Source of the DNA: Sulfurovum sp.
Lineage (GTDB): Bacteria; Campylobacterota; Campylobacteria; Campylobacterales; Sulfurovaceae
Reading direction: 5' to 3'
Length of the DNA stretch: 64,000 bases
Assembly (NCBI GenBank): GCA_027081115.1
Contig: JALWLD010000057.1
Location: 110,397 to 174,396, forward strand
Part shown: piece after piece, positions 30,990-41,233 of the stretch
Numbering within the stretch: position 1 is the stretch's first letter
Layout of the letters: each line of letters begins with the position of its first letter
Translations under genes and position numbers: made by a program
The notes under the pieces: generated by a model
Databases searched by the model: none
Told to the model about the DNA's origin: nothing
The model's input: the letters and a program-made list of their open reading frames with translations, nothing else

Positions 30990-31643
30990 CTATTTTTTCT
31001 CATTGAGTCTGGACTGGTATTCTTGTGGGTGTTTACAAACAGGGCAGACTTTTGGTGCTTTTTTACCTCTATGTACATGACCACACACTTCACAGATCCA
31101 CTCTTCGTCTTCATTTTCAGATTCAAACTCTTTGCCTGAGCTGAGACGTTCTAGTAGTTCCCGATACATTTTTTCATGTTCCACTTCCACCTTTCCAATA
31201 GCAGTAAAGAGGCGTGCAGCTTCATCATGTCCTTCTTCTTTGGCAATAGCTGCAAAGTCCGGGTACATGGTAAGATTTTCATAACTCTCTCCATTGATGG
31301 CATCTTGCAGGTTGGCAAGCGTATCTCCCAGAGGGTCATTACCATTCATGACATTATGCAGTTTGAGTTCCATTTTGGCATGCTGTATTTCGTTGTGTGC
31401 AGCACGTCTGAAATGTGTGGCTATATCTCGATAACCTTCTTTGTCCGCTACTTTGGCATAGTATTCATATTTATTTCTTGCCATAGATTCTCCCGCAAAA
31501 GCTTTAAGCAGATTGACCATGGTTACATTGTCGGTAATGCACTCCATCTCTTGACCACAACAGACTAAAGTTCCACCGCCAACATGGCTTACTTCTACTT
31601 CATTTCCACATTTTGCACATTTGTAACTTTCATATTTTTTCAT
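30990..31643 (-). CDS. Desulforubrerythrin-type protein: desulforedoxin + rubrerythrin + rubredoxin domains
   Basis: N-term CAKCGNEVEV...LVCCGQEM; ferritin-like ESMARNKYEYYA...EVEHEKMY; C-term WICEVCGHVHRGKKAPKVCPVCKHPQ. Confidence 0.93.
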   Translation of the reverse strand: MKKYESYKCAKCGNEVEVSHVGGGTLVCCGQEMECITDNVTMVNLLKAFAGESMARNKYEYYAKVADKEGYRDIATHFRRAAHNEIQHAKMELKLHNVMNGNDPLGDTLANLQDAINGESYENLTMYPDFAAIAKEEGHDEAARLFTAIGKVEVEHEKMYRELLERLSSGKEFESENEDEEWICEVCGHVHRGKKAPKVCPVCKHPQEYQSRLNEKK

Positions 31644-31766
31644 GACATATCCTTTATGTGTTTTTTATAGTGTATCTAATTTAAGATAATGAATTATAAA
31701 GGATTCTAATTCATACATAATTCATTTTATATCACTATGATGCTAGAATAGATAAAAGGTTGGTTT

Positions 31767-32435
31767 ATGACAGCAAGTATTTTACTTTTGGAAGATGATT
31801 TACAACTCTCTGATACTGTAAAACAGTTTCTAGAATTTAAAGGCTATGAAGTGCACTGTGCATATGATGGGTTACAAGCACAAAATATGGCATATGAGAA
31901 ACATTTTGATCTTATGCTTTTGGATGTAAAAGTCCCACATATGAACGGGTTTGAATTTTTAAAATTCTTAAGAGATGAAGGTAAAGAGATCCCAGCAATT
32001 TTTATTACTTCTCTTAATTCTGTAGAAGATGTAGAGAAAGGGTTTGAAGTAGGATGTGATGACTATATACGAAAACCTTTTGCACTTAAAGAGTTGCTTG
32101 TCCGTGTAGAGTCTCTGCTTAAACGTACATTTGGTACACATGATGATAAAATTACTTTTGATAATGGCATGGTATTCGATACTAAGGAACTGATCTTGAT
32201 GCACGACAATAAAAGAGTACCTCTTAAAACGAAGGAGCTTAAACTTCTTTCTCTTTTTCTACAGCATCCCAATGAACTCCTTAATTATGAAAAGATCAAT
32301 GAGACCCTTTGGGACTACGATGAAGAACCAAGTTCCGGTTCACTGCGTACCTATATAAAGACATTACGTTCAGAGATAGGCAAAGAGAGTATAGAGACTA
32401 TCAAAAATATAGGATACCGTTTTGTTAAAGAGTGA
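31767..32435 (+). CDS. OmpR-type response regulator (TCS 1)
   Basis: Receiver ILLLEDD...MLLDVKVP...ITSL...KPF; C-terminal winged helix. Confidence 0.93.
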   Translation: MTASILLLEDDLQLSDTVKQFLEFKGYEVHCAYDGLQAQNMAYEKHFDLMLLDVKVPHMNGFEFLKFLRDEGKEIPAIFITSLNSVEDVEKGFEVGCDDYIRKPFALKELLVRVESLLKRTFGTHDDKITFDNGMVFDTKELILMHDNKRVPLKTKELKLLSLFLQHPNELLNYEKINETLWDYDEEPSSGSLRTYIKTLRSEIGKESIETIKNIGYRFVKE

Positions 32436-33576
32436 AAAACGAAGTTTGGCCAGATTTTTACTGACGTATCTGATCTCAACATTTATTCTTTTTTCTGTGG
32501 CTTCCTGGCTTTTTTATATTTCAGGAAAACATCAGATATTGGACCGCCAGGAAGAGGCATTGATGTATGAAGCTGAAAATTTACAGTCTCAGTTAAGGGC
32601 CTTACACCATTCAAATAGTGAAGTACTAATCTATCCTAAAGACATTCATAGTCAATCTGCGATTTATGATTTGGATAAACACTATATTTTTGGTACATTT
32701 CCAGTACCACCTTCATTGAACCATTTGGATGAGAAGAATAAACTGTACTATATCGAACATGTGGAACCATATTTTTTAGGAGCAGCCTATCTTTTGATTG
32801 CTAAAGATATTGATGAAACACCTATTGTAAAACTACAAAATAATATTTTAATTTTTATGTTGATTGCGGGTATTGTATTTTCAATTCTAGGGTATTTCCT
32901 TGGAAGACTTTTTGTTGCACCGATGAGAGATTCACTCAAACAGATGAACCGTTTTATCCAAGATACTACCCATGAGCTTAATACTCCCATAAGTACGATT
33001 TTAACCAATATTGAGATGATTGAGACATTTGGTAAATATGAAGAGAGCAATCGTGAACTCAAACGTATTGAGATCGCATCAAAGACTTTGAGTCGTATTT
33101 ATGACGATCTTACCTACTTGAACTTGAATCACCGCTATCATAGAGATGTGATGCGTTTGGATATGGGGAAACTAATCGAGGAGCGTGTGCTTTATTTTGA
33201 TGCAATGTCTGAGGCTAAACGTTTGGATACTGTTCTAAATATAAGAAAAAATGTTACCTTGCTCATTGATAAAAATGATGCAATACGTCTGGTGGACAAT
33301 CTTATATCTAATGCCATTAAATACAATAAAACAAAAGGTACATTAATTATAACGCTAACAGAAGATATGTTGATAGTAAAAGATACCGGTATTGGGATCA
33401 GAAAAGAAGATATGAATATGATTTTACAACGTTTTCAACGTGCGAATGCAAGTGAGGGTGGTTTTGGTATAGGATTGGATATTGTCAATCATGTTGTAAA
33501 GAGTTATGGCTTTGAACTGGAGATTAATTCTAAGAAAGATGAAGGGACGGAAGTATGTGTAAAATGGAAAAAGTAA
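32422..33576 (+). CDS. Sensor histidine kinase (TCS 1)
   Basis: H-box THELNTPISTIL, N-box LVDNLISNAIKYN, DTGIGI, GFGIGLDIVNHVV. Confidence 0.93.
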   Translation: MLKSEKRSLARFLLTYLISTFILFSVASWLFYISGKHQILDRQEEALMYEAENLQSQLRALHHSNSEVLIYPKDIHSQSAIYDLDKHYIFGTFPVPPSLNHLDEKNKLYYIEHVEPYFLGAAYLLIAKDIDETPIVKLQNNILIFMLIAGIVFSILGYFLGRLFVAPMRDSLKQMNRFIQDTTHELNTPISTILTNIEMIETFGKYEESNRELKRIEIASKTLSRIYDDLTYLNLNHRYHRDVMRLDMGKLIEERVLYFDAMSEAKRLDTVLNIRKNVTLLIDKNDAIRLVDNLISNAIKYNKTKGTLIITLTEDMLIVKDTGIGIRKEDMNMILQRFQRANASEGGFGIGLDIVNHVVKSYGFELEINSKKDEGTEVCVKWKK

Positions 33577-33923
33577 TAGTTTTATTAACTGTGTTAAGTT
33601 TGCAACTGTTCGGACATCAAGAACAGGCAAGTAGTGATACACTTCAAAAAGAGTGTCTCTCCTGTCATAAAAAACAACAAGTACCAAATGCTCTCATTTA
33701 TAAACGATATTTGATGAAGTACAGTACCGATAATCGTATACAAGAGGCAATGTTTAAGTATTTGAAAAACCCTCAACAAGAAGATTCTGTAATGCCAACA
33801 CCTTTTTTCGGAAAATTTCCTATGCAAGAAAAAATGACAATGGATGATCAGCTCTTGAATGAGAATATTCAAGCCTATTTAAAAAAGTACAATATTAAAA
33901 AGAAATTGCGACTGGAAGAGTAA
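33555..33923 (+). CDS. Small periplasmic monohaem c-type cytochrome-like protein
   Basis: Signal peptide and one CLSCH motif; overlaps the kinase 3' end. Confidence 0.75.
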   Translation: MCKMEKVIVLLTVLSLQLFGHQEQASSDTLQKECLSCHKKQQVPNALIYKRYLMKYSTDNRIQEAMFKYLKNPQQEDSVMPTPFFGKFPMQEKMTMDDQLLNENIQAYLKKYNIKKKLRLEE

Positions 33924-33982
33924 TTCACTTAAAATTCATATGACTTAGCTATACTCTTTTCTTATCATAAAGGGAGTTTTCT

Positions 33983-35290
33983 ATGAAATATATCTGGGGT
34001 ATACTGTTATTTACAAGTATTTCATTTGGACAATCATTACATTATCTGATCGACTATGCACTCAAACACAGTACTGTTGTTAAACAGAGTAAAGCACAGA
34101 TGGAGTTTGCAGCTGCACAACGTGAAGAGAGTAGAGCAGTACAGTTTGGTAGCATTGACTTGGTGGGAAGTTATACACATTACAATCTGCCGCGTACCTT
34201 GGCTCCGTTAACACCGGGGAGTATTGTTGGGAAGCCAGTTGATGATACTCCTACAACTAAAGATCTTTTTGGTACAGGTGTTATGTATACGGTTCCTCTC
34301 TTTACCGGTTTTGCTCAGACAAGACAAGTAGAGATGGACTCTATCGCGACACAACTTTCACACAGTAAACTTTCACTTACTAAAGAACAACTTGCTTACA
34401 ATGTGGCTTCTCTCTATCTTTCGATATTGGCACTGCAGGATATGTCTTATGCCCAGAAAAAGTATGTCAAGGCACTTAGAAAATTAAGAGATATTATCAA
34501 AACAGAGGTAACACTTGGTAAAAAAGCATCTATAGATCTGCTAAAGGCTGAAAATGATCTTTATGGGAATATCTCTTACATGGAGGTGATCAAAGGTAAT
34601 ATTGCTATGACTAAAGCTTCCTTGGCTTCACTGGTTGGTTTGGATCATGTGGGGGAGATCAAGCCTATTAAAGTATCTGTAAAAAAACCAAACTACTCCA
34701 TTAACCGATTGGTAAATGAGGCAGCAACACTGGACAAAGTTCATATTGCCGACCTGAACATTAAAAAAGCCAATAAAGGGGTTGAGAAGAGTAAGGCAGG
34801 ACTTTACCCGCAAGTCTCTTTAAGTTCCTATTATGGCTATAACTATGGTGAAAATGATAGTACCCATATTACAAACTCTGGAGAATTTAACTCTCAGGAG
34901 AACTGGCAGATCGGTGTTAATGCCAAATGGACAGTATTTGATTTTGGTAAAAATTCAGCGGCTACACAAAAAGCCAAGATTGCCAAAATGCAGGCGACTT
35001 TTGAGAAGCAACAAACACTGTTGGACTTAAGAAAATCATTGGTGGAAGCTTATGAAAAGATGAAGCAGGAGTATGCGAATTATCAGGGAAATACGAAGCA
35101 GTATGCTTTATCAAAGAAGTCTGAAATGATAGAGAGGGTACGTTACAAGAATGGTGTCTCGACTATCAATGACCTGCTTTATGCAAGTTCTCAGACACAG
35201 TTGTCACGTGCAAAGTTGATCGAGAGTAAATATAATTATCAAAAAGGGAAGTTTTATATGGATTATTTGTTAGAAAGAGGGGTAAAATAA
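33983..35290 (+). CDS. TolC family outer-membrane efflux protein
   Basis: Signal peptide, repeated OEP helices, start of a TolC-MFP-RND operon. Confidence 0.9.
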   Translation: MKYIWGILLFTSISFGQSLHYLIDYALKHSTVVKQSKAQMEFAAAQREESRAVQFGSIDLVGSYTHYNLPRTLAPLTPGSIVGKPVDDTPTTKDLFGTGVMYTVPLFTGFAQTRQVEMDSIATQLSHSKLSLTKEQLAYNVASLYLSILALQDMSYAQKKYVKALRKLRDIIKTEVTLGKKASIDLLKAENDLYGNISYMEVIKGNIAMTKASLASLVGLDHVGEIKPIKVSVKKPNYSINRLVNEAATLDKVHIADLNIKKANKGVEKSKAGLYPQVSLSSYYGYNYGENDSTHITNSGEFNSQENWQIGVNAKWTVFDFGKNSAATQKAKIAKMQATFEKQQTLLDLRKSLVEAYEKMKQEYANYQGNTKQYALSKKSEMIERVRYKNGVSTINDLLYASSQTQLSRAKLIESKYNYQKGKFYMDYLLERGVK

Positions 35291-36369
35291 TGACAAAGAA
35301 GAGAATTATTATGATTGTGGCAATTATTGCTGTGGTGGCATTGCTCATCAAGGGAAAGGGACTTTTAAAGAGTAGACAAGCACAGAATGCAGAAGAGCCA
35401 TTGCCTTCAAAGCATGCACTGACAGTACCTGTGGTTAAGGCAAAACACGGAACACTTCAGAACAAAATATCTTTTTTAGCACAGGTGCTTTCAGATAAAA
35501 ATATACAACTCTCTACAAAGCTTGCAGGATATGTAGAAAAGGTCTTGGTAGAAGAATCACAAGCAGTAAAGAAAGGTGATGTGCTTGTACGTATTGATGC
35601 AATTGAAATTCGCTCCAATATTGAAGCCTTGCAATCTACTCTTGCGGCACAAGAGGGAGATTTGGTATTGGTGAAAAGTATTTATGCACGTAATAAAAAA
35701 CTATATGCAATCGGGGGACTCTCTCAAGAGCAGTTAGAGAGTTCAAAAGTAGCACTTTCGCTTAAAGCCTCAGCACTTGAAAGTACAAAACAGAAGATCA
35801 CTCAGCTTGAACATCAGCTCTCATACCTGAAGATCGTTGCTCCTTTTGATGGTTATATCGATACTATTTTAATGCATGAGGGAGACTTGGCTGCTACAGG
35901 TAAACCGATTTTGAGTATGAGTAACGGGAAGAAGAAGTTGGTTTTCTCATATAGCCCTTCACAGCAGTCACTCATTAGAAAAGAACAGGATGTTTATTTG
36001 AATGGTAAAGAAATTGGGTATGTAAAAGCCATCTATACCACTGCCCAAAATGGATTGATATCTGCAGAAGTAAGACTTGATGAAGATATAGTACAACCTG
36101 CTGGCAGCTCTGTTACTATGGAAGTACTGGTTAAAGAGAAAGCTGGATGTATATTGCCTGATACCACGATTTTACATAGAAAAGAAGGTACCTTTATGAT
36201 GGCTTATGAGAAAGGTAAATTTGTCCCTTTCAAGGTAGAGGTTGAGATGCAGAATATTGATCAGATTCTTGTTTCCCCTTGTCCCAAATCAGCAGTTGCA
36301 CAGGCGAGTGAAGTCAAACTGGCACAACTTCCTGCCTTTAATAAAGTTAGCATCAGCGGAGCGAAATAA
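35290..36369 (+). CDS. RND efflux periplasmic adaptor subunit
   Basis: Lipoyl/hairpin organisation (VEKVLVEESQAVKKGDVLVRIDAIEI...IVAPFDGYIDTILMHEGDLAATGKP). Confidence 0.9.
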   Translation: MTKKRIIMIVAIIAVVALLIKGKGLLKSRQAQNAEEPLPSKHALTVPVVKAKHGTLQNKISFLAQVLSDKNIQLSTKLAGYVEKVLVEESQAVKKGDVLVRIDAIEIRSNIEALQSTLAAQEGDLVLVKSIYARNKKLYAIGGLSQEQLESSKVALSLKASALESTKQKITQLEHQLSYLKIVAPFDGYIDTILMHEGDLAATGKPILSMSNGKKKLVFSYSPSQQSLIRKEQDVYLNGKEIGYVKAIYTTAQNGLISAEVRLDEDIVQPAGSSVTMEVLVKEKAGCILPDTTILHRKEGTFMMAYEKGKFVPFKVEVEMQNIDQILVSPCPKSAVAQASEVKLAQLPAFNKVSISGAK

Positions 36370-39300
36370 TGTCTAAAGATTCCACTACCTGGGTAGAGAA
36401 GGTTTTACGAAAACCCCATGTTATTATCTCTTTTGTCGCACTTTTTGTGATGGCAGGGATGTTTGGATACAACAAGATACACAGAAATCTTTTCCCAAAC
36501 TCAAATTACCCTGAGGTTGCATTGGTTATTGTTGAACCAGGCTCTTCTGCCAAAACAATGGCAAGTAACATCGCGGTACCTGTGGAAGAGGAACTGTATG
36601 CGCTTGACCAGATTCGTCGTGCCTATTCAACTACCATAGATGAAGTAAGTGTGATACGTGCGGAGTTTGAATATACAAAAGATATCGATACGGCAGTGAA
36701 TGACGTAACCAATGCACTCTCCAAGATACGTGCAAAACTGCCTAATGATATAAGAGAACCACAGATTATTAAAATTACGGAAGCGACAGCTCCCGTACTT
36801 GTGGTAGCCATGTCTCCTAAAGAGGGGACGGCACTGAGTTTGGAGGATATACGTGACCTTGCAAGTGGAGAGATCAAACATACTCTGCTTCGTACAGATG
36901 GTATAGCCAATGTAGATATTTTTGGTGGTTATGAAAAAGAGTTGCAGATTATTGTTGATAAAGAGAAACTGGATGCTTTGCACCTCTCTTTAGGACAGGT
37001 TATCGCTACCATCCAAAAAAATGACAATGAGTATGCCGTTGGTTTCGTCAGCAATGAAGAACACCGCTATCTTTTGAAGTCTCAGGGAAAACGTGACAAG
37101 GTAGAGAAGCTAAAGTCTCTGTCTATTACACCCGATGTCAAACTCTCTGATGTGGCAAAGGTCTATTTTGGACATTATGAGAATTCAGCTGCTTATTTTG
37201 GTAACGGGAAAGAGGCGATTGCCCTTTCTATTCAGCGTTCTATTACAGCAGATGTAATTAAGACGATTGATAGGGCTGAAGGGATTATGGAGAAGTTTAG
37301 AAAGAAGTATCCCAGCATAAATTTTGAAGTAAGTGATACACAAAAAGAGACGATTGAACAGAGTACTATGAATATGTTTGATTCTCTTCGAGATGCAATT
37401 ATTATGTCAACGATAGTAGTATTTCTATTCCTCGCTTCTTTCCGTCAAATTTTGGTGGTACTTGTTACTATCCCATTGGTGTATGCATCGACCATCGCTT
37501 TGATGTGGTTGGTAGGCATAGATTTTAACGTAGTAACATTGACTGCGATCATACTTGCGTTGGGATTGTTGTTGGATGACACAGTAGTGGTGATGGAAAA
37601 TATCGAGAGGCACTACCGTGAGCTAGGCAAAGAGATCCATGCTGCCGTCTTTGACGGTACCAAAGAGATTATGTTTGCTGACTTCTCAGGAACGGTTACA
37701 ACAATGATTGCACTCTCTCCAATGCTTTTTGTAGGGGGATACCCTCAAACAGTCTTTGCACCTCTGGTTGGAACACTGCTTTTAGCGTTGATTTCCTCTT
37801 ATGTTATTTCTATTGTGGCTGTACCATTGCTTTCATTACATATTTTGGCAATTAAACATCCATTGCTTTTAAAAATAGAAAATGGATTTCACTCTGTTAT
37901 TGGTAGAGCAAATGACTACATTCAGGAGTTCTTTGCAAATATTGTACGTGCTATTACCGCATCAAAAGCTTTAGGTTTTGTCTCCATCTTTGTACTGATT
38001 GCTCTTTTTGTTACTTCGGTAAAGCTTGTGATGCCAACCGTAGGTCAGGAGTTGATGCCACCAATGGATACTGGAGGGGTAAATATTAATATTACCACTG
38101 CTTCCAATCTTCCCATAGAGAAGAGTGAAGCAATCATGGAGAAGGTCAATAAAATTATTAAAGAAGAAGGGAAATTACTTCGTATATCGGGAAGTATTGG
38201 TTCTGAAGCAGGGGTTTTGAGTATCGGTTCGGGTTCTGATTTAAATCATCTTAAAATTGTTGCAACCTATGTAGACAGATATAAAAGAAAAGAAGATATC
38301 TGGGAGATCTCGCAATCATTAAGAGAGAAGATTGCGACTATTCCAAATGTAAAATATTTTGATGTTACACCATATGGTGCGACTGCATTGGCAAGTATCA
38401 GGGCAACAGTTGATGCAAAGCTGAGTGCTTCGAATATAGACCTTTTGCAGGAAGCAGGTGATATGGTTGAAAAGGCTTTGTCTCAAACCAAAGGTGTGGT
38501 TTCTACGTCTACAACATGGGATGCAGATAAAGTCGTATACAATCTTGAGATAGATGAAGCAGAGGCTTTACGTTACGGTTTGAGTCGTGAAGATGTGACT
38601 ACACAACTTCAACTGGCACTTCGTGGTGCACCGGTTGCAAGTTTTACAAAAGCAAACAGTATGGATTATGCAGTAAGGGTTTGGTTACCACAAGACCAGA
38701 TCAGTCACTTTAATAAAGTGATGCACCTACTTATAGATACAAGTAAAGGGAAGATACCACTTAATAAGATTGCTACACTCACTTCAAGTAAAGAGCCAAG
38801 TTTAATTACCAGAGAAGGTTTGGAGTATACTCTTGAAGTGTATGGAGATAGAGAAAAAGCAGCGGTTTCTCACATTATGGCAAACTTTGAAGAACAACTT
38901 AAAGAAGTGACGCTTCCTAAAGGTGTTGAGTTGGAGCAGATAGGAGATATTAAGCAGTTTAAAGCCTCTGCAGAGCGTATGATCGGAGCGATTATCATCG
39001 CAGTGATTCTTATCTTCTTTACCTTGATTGTGATGTTTGGAAATATCAAGATCTCACTGATGATTCTTTTTTCTATTCCTCTAACGATCATTGGAGCATC
39101 TTGGACAATGCTGGGTATTGGTTACCATGTTTCTATGCCGGCTATGATGGGTTTCATGCTTCTCTCCGGAGTCATCGTGAATAATGCCATTTTGTTGATA
39201 CACTTTGCCATAGAACAGATCAATGCAGGAATGAATAAACGTGATGCAATGCTTGAAGCTATTAAGATCCGTACACGTCCTGTACTTATGACGGCTTTTG

Positions 39301-39485
39301 CCGTCTCAGCAGGTATGCTACCTGTTGCACAGGGTGCAGCCATAGGTCTGGAGAGACTGGCGCCACTTGGTGCTGTAGCTATTGGGGGTCTTATAGTGGG
39401 AACATTCATGACATTGGTGTTTATACCAATCATGTTCATCTGGACAGTTAAAGAGAAAAATATGATTGAAGAGGTTGCAGTATAA
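36369..39485 (+). CDS. RND efflux transporter permease (AcrB family)
   Basis: 1038 aa; ALGLLLDDTVVVMENIERHY; LSGVIVNNAILLIHFA. Confidence 0.95.
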   Translation: MSKDSTTWVEKVLRKPHVIISFVALFVMAGMFGYNKIHRNLFPNSNYPEVALVIVEPGSSAKTMASNIAVPVEEELYALDQIRRAYSTTIDEVSVIRAEFEYTKDIDTAVNDVTNALSKIRAKLPNDIREPQIIKITEATAPVLVVAMSPKEGTALSLEDIRDLASGEIKHTLLRTDGIANVDIFGGYEKELQIIVDKEKLDALHLSLGQVIATIQKNDNEYAVGFVSNEEHRYLLKSQGKRDKVEKLKSLSITPDVKLSDVAKVYFGHYENSAAYFGNGKEAIALSIQRSITADVIKTIDRAEGIMEKFRKKYPSINFEVSDTQKETIEQSTMNMFDSLRDAIIMSTIVVFLFLASFRQILVVLVTIPLVYASTIALMWLVGIDFNVVTLTAIILALGLLLDDTVVVMENIERHYRELGKEIHAAVFDGTKEIMFADFSGTVTTMIALSPMLFVGGYPQTVFAPLVGTLLLALISSYVISIVAVPLLSLHILAIKHPLLLKIENGFHSVIGRANDYIQEFFANIVRAITASKALGFVSIFVLIALFVTSVKLVMPTVGQELMPPMDTGGVNINITTASNLPIEKSEAIMEKVNKIIKEEGKLLRISGSIGSEAGVLSIGSGSDLNHLKIVATYVDRYKRKEDIWEISQSLREKIATIPNVKYFDVTPYGATALASIRATVDAKLSASNIDLLQEAGDMVEKALSQTKGVVSTSTTWDADKVVYNLEIDEAEALRYGLSREDVTTQLQLALRGAPVASFTKANSMDYAVRVWLPQDQISHFNKVMHLLIDTSKGKIPLNKIATLTSSKEPSLITREGLEYTLEVYGDREKAAVSHIMANFEEQLKEVTLPKGVELEQIGDIKQFKASAERMIGAIIIAVILIFFTLIVMFGNIKISLMILFSIPLTIIGASWTMLGIGYHVSMPAMMGFMLLSGVIVNNAILLIHFAIEQINAGMNKRDAMLEAIKIRTRPVLMTAFAVSAGMLPVAQGAAIGLERLAPLGAVAIGGLIVGTFMTLVFIPIMFIWTVKEKNMIEEVAV

Positions 39486-39509
39486 TCAAGTATGGGAGTT
39501 AAAAATTAA

Positions 39510-40439
39510 ATGTTACGAAGAGTAGTAGGTATCTTTATTGTCACAGGTTCAATACTTTATAGTGATACAGTTTCATTTACACTGGAAAATGACTTTTTTG
39601 GCAGTAAAGAGGACAATCATTATACCAATGGTGTTTCCTTGGTCTGGATGCAAGATAGAGAGCAGTATGATACATTTGATTTTATTTTTGGAGATCTTCA
39701 GACCCATACGGCATTCTCTTTTACCCATCAGATATTTACACCTACTGACAAAGAAGCTATAGAACCTATATGGGATGATCTGCCTTATGCTGGTTATGCC
39801 AAGTTCAATTTTCTGCTTTATAAATCTACAAAGAACTATTTTCATGAATTTGGTATAAATTTTGGTGCTGTAGGACCTGTAACACATGCAGAACAGTTAC
39901 AGGATTTTTTTCATAAGGTAGTGGGTGATGGTAGGTTTCAAGGTTGGGACAATCAGTTGGAAAATCAATTCATGGCGGGCGTATCTTATCAATTTGCCTA
40001 CAAAACTGACCCTCTGTATTTTCAGGGGTATGCATTGGATGCTATAGGGAATATACGAGGAGAAATAGGTAATTTTTATACGGGTGCTTTAACTTCTCTT
40101 ACTTTAAGAGTTAGCTCTTCATCACAGAATACATTTATTACAGCAGGTACTTTTGTTGTGACAGATGAGAGTGAACTTTTAAATGTCAAACATACAGATG
40201 GATTGAACTGGGATCTCTCCTTTGGTATCTTTGGCAATGTGGTCCACAACTATTATCTTATTGATGATGCTATAGATATGGGGTATAATATTGAAGCCAT
40301 GGATAGCAGTGTGGGCTGGCAGGCAGCATTCAACCTTATGTATGATGATTGGAAGTATACTTATAAGTTAAAGTCATCTCATGTGAATGATCAACGGCAC
40401 AAACGTTGGGGTGGTATGACAATCAGTTGGTCTTTTTAG
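39510..40439 (+). CDS. LpxR-like (DUF2219) outer-membrane lipid A deacylase family protein
   Basis: SFTLENDFFGSKEDNHYTNGVSLVW is the LpxR N-terminal signature; barrel-like remainder. Confidence 0.82.
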   Translation: MLRRVVGIFIVTGSILYSDTVSFTLENDFFGSKEDNHYTNGVSLVWMQDREQYDTFDFIFGDLQTHTAFSFTHQIFTPTDKEAIEPIWDDLPYAGYAKFNFLLYKSTKNYFHEFGINFGAVGPVTHAEQLQDFFHKVVGDGRFQGWDNQLENQFMAGVSYQFAYKTDPLYFQGYALDAIGNIRGEIGNFYTGALTSLTLRVSSSSQNTFITAGTFVVTDESELLNVKHTDGLNWDLSFGIFGNVVHNYYLIDDAIDMGYNIEAMDSSVGWQAAFNLMYDDWKYTYKLKSSHVNDQRHKRWGGMTISWSF

Positions 40440-40626
40440 GGGGAGTGTATTTTTCATTATGTCAATTTTTCTGACTTTGAGTATCTTGTCTATTTTGTAT
40501 TAGAGATTTACAAAGGATACTTTAGCTGGGGAAGAAGAAATGTAAATATCGTGTCAGGATATCCAATTCATATTTAGTTGATACAGAGGCTCTATAATTG
40601 GATAAAATATAAATATGGAGTGATGT

Positions 40627-41217
40627 ATGGAATATCAGGCATTTTTTGATGAAATTGAGACAATAGTACTGCAGGATGAACTTGCAGCGTTTCTGGGAGT
40701 TAACAAAGACGGGATTATTGAGATGTCTTATCTAGATATAGTCAAGAGTGCAGGACACAGCTGTGGTACTGTTGCGGGGGCTTATCTGACGGCATTGCTT
40801 GGGTTGAAAGCACTTTTTGGTGAAGAGATACCAAAACGTGGTAAAATTAAGGTAGAATTGAAACGTTCAACAACAGATGAAAATGCTGGAGTGGTGGGCT
40901 GTGTACTCTCCAATATTACTGGAGCAACAACAGATTACGGTTTTGGTGGTATTCCTGGTGGAAAATTTTCCAGAAGGGAGCTTCTTTTTTATGAAGCTGA
41001 TATCGACACCGATGTACGTTTTACCCGACTCGATACAGATGTATCAATAGGTGTAAACTATTATCCTCAAAAAGTGGTTAACCCTATGAAGATACTGATG
41101 TCTGCTATCGGAGAAAATGCTACAGAAGAAGATAAAGCTTCTTTCCCGGTACGTTTTCAGGAGATGGTGCATACACTTTTTAAAAATAAAGATACAGTCA
41201 TTGAGATTGTAAAGTGA
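40627..41217 (+). CDS. FmdE-like domain protein
   Basis: AGHSCGTVAGAYLTALLGLKALFG...GVVGCVLSNITGATTDYGFGGI resembles the FmdE H-x-C plus downstream Cys layout. Confidence 0.5.
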   Translation: MEYQAFFDEIETIVLQDELAAFLGVNKDGIIEMSYLDIVKSAGHSCGTVAGAYLTALLGLKALFGEEIPKRGKIKVELKRSTTDENAGVVGCVLSNITGATTDYGFGGIPGGKFSRRELLFYEADIDTDVRFTRLDTDVSIGVNYYPQKVVNPMKILMSAIGENATEEDKASFPVRFQEMVHTLFKNKDTVIEIVK

Positions 41218-41233
41218 CCCTTTGGGAGGAACT

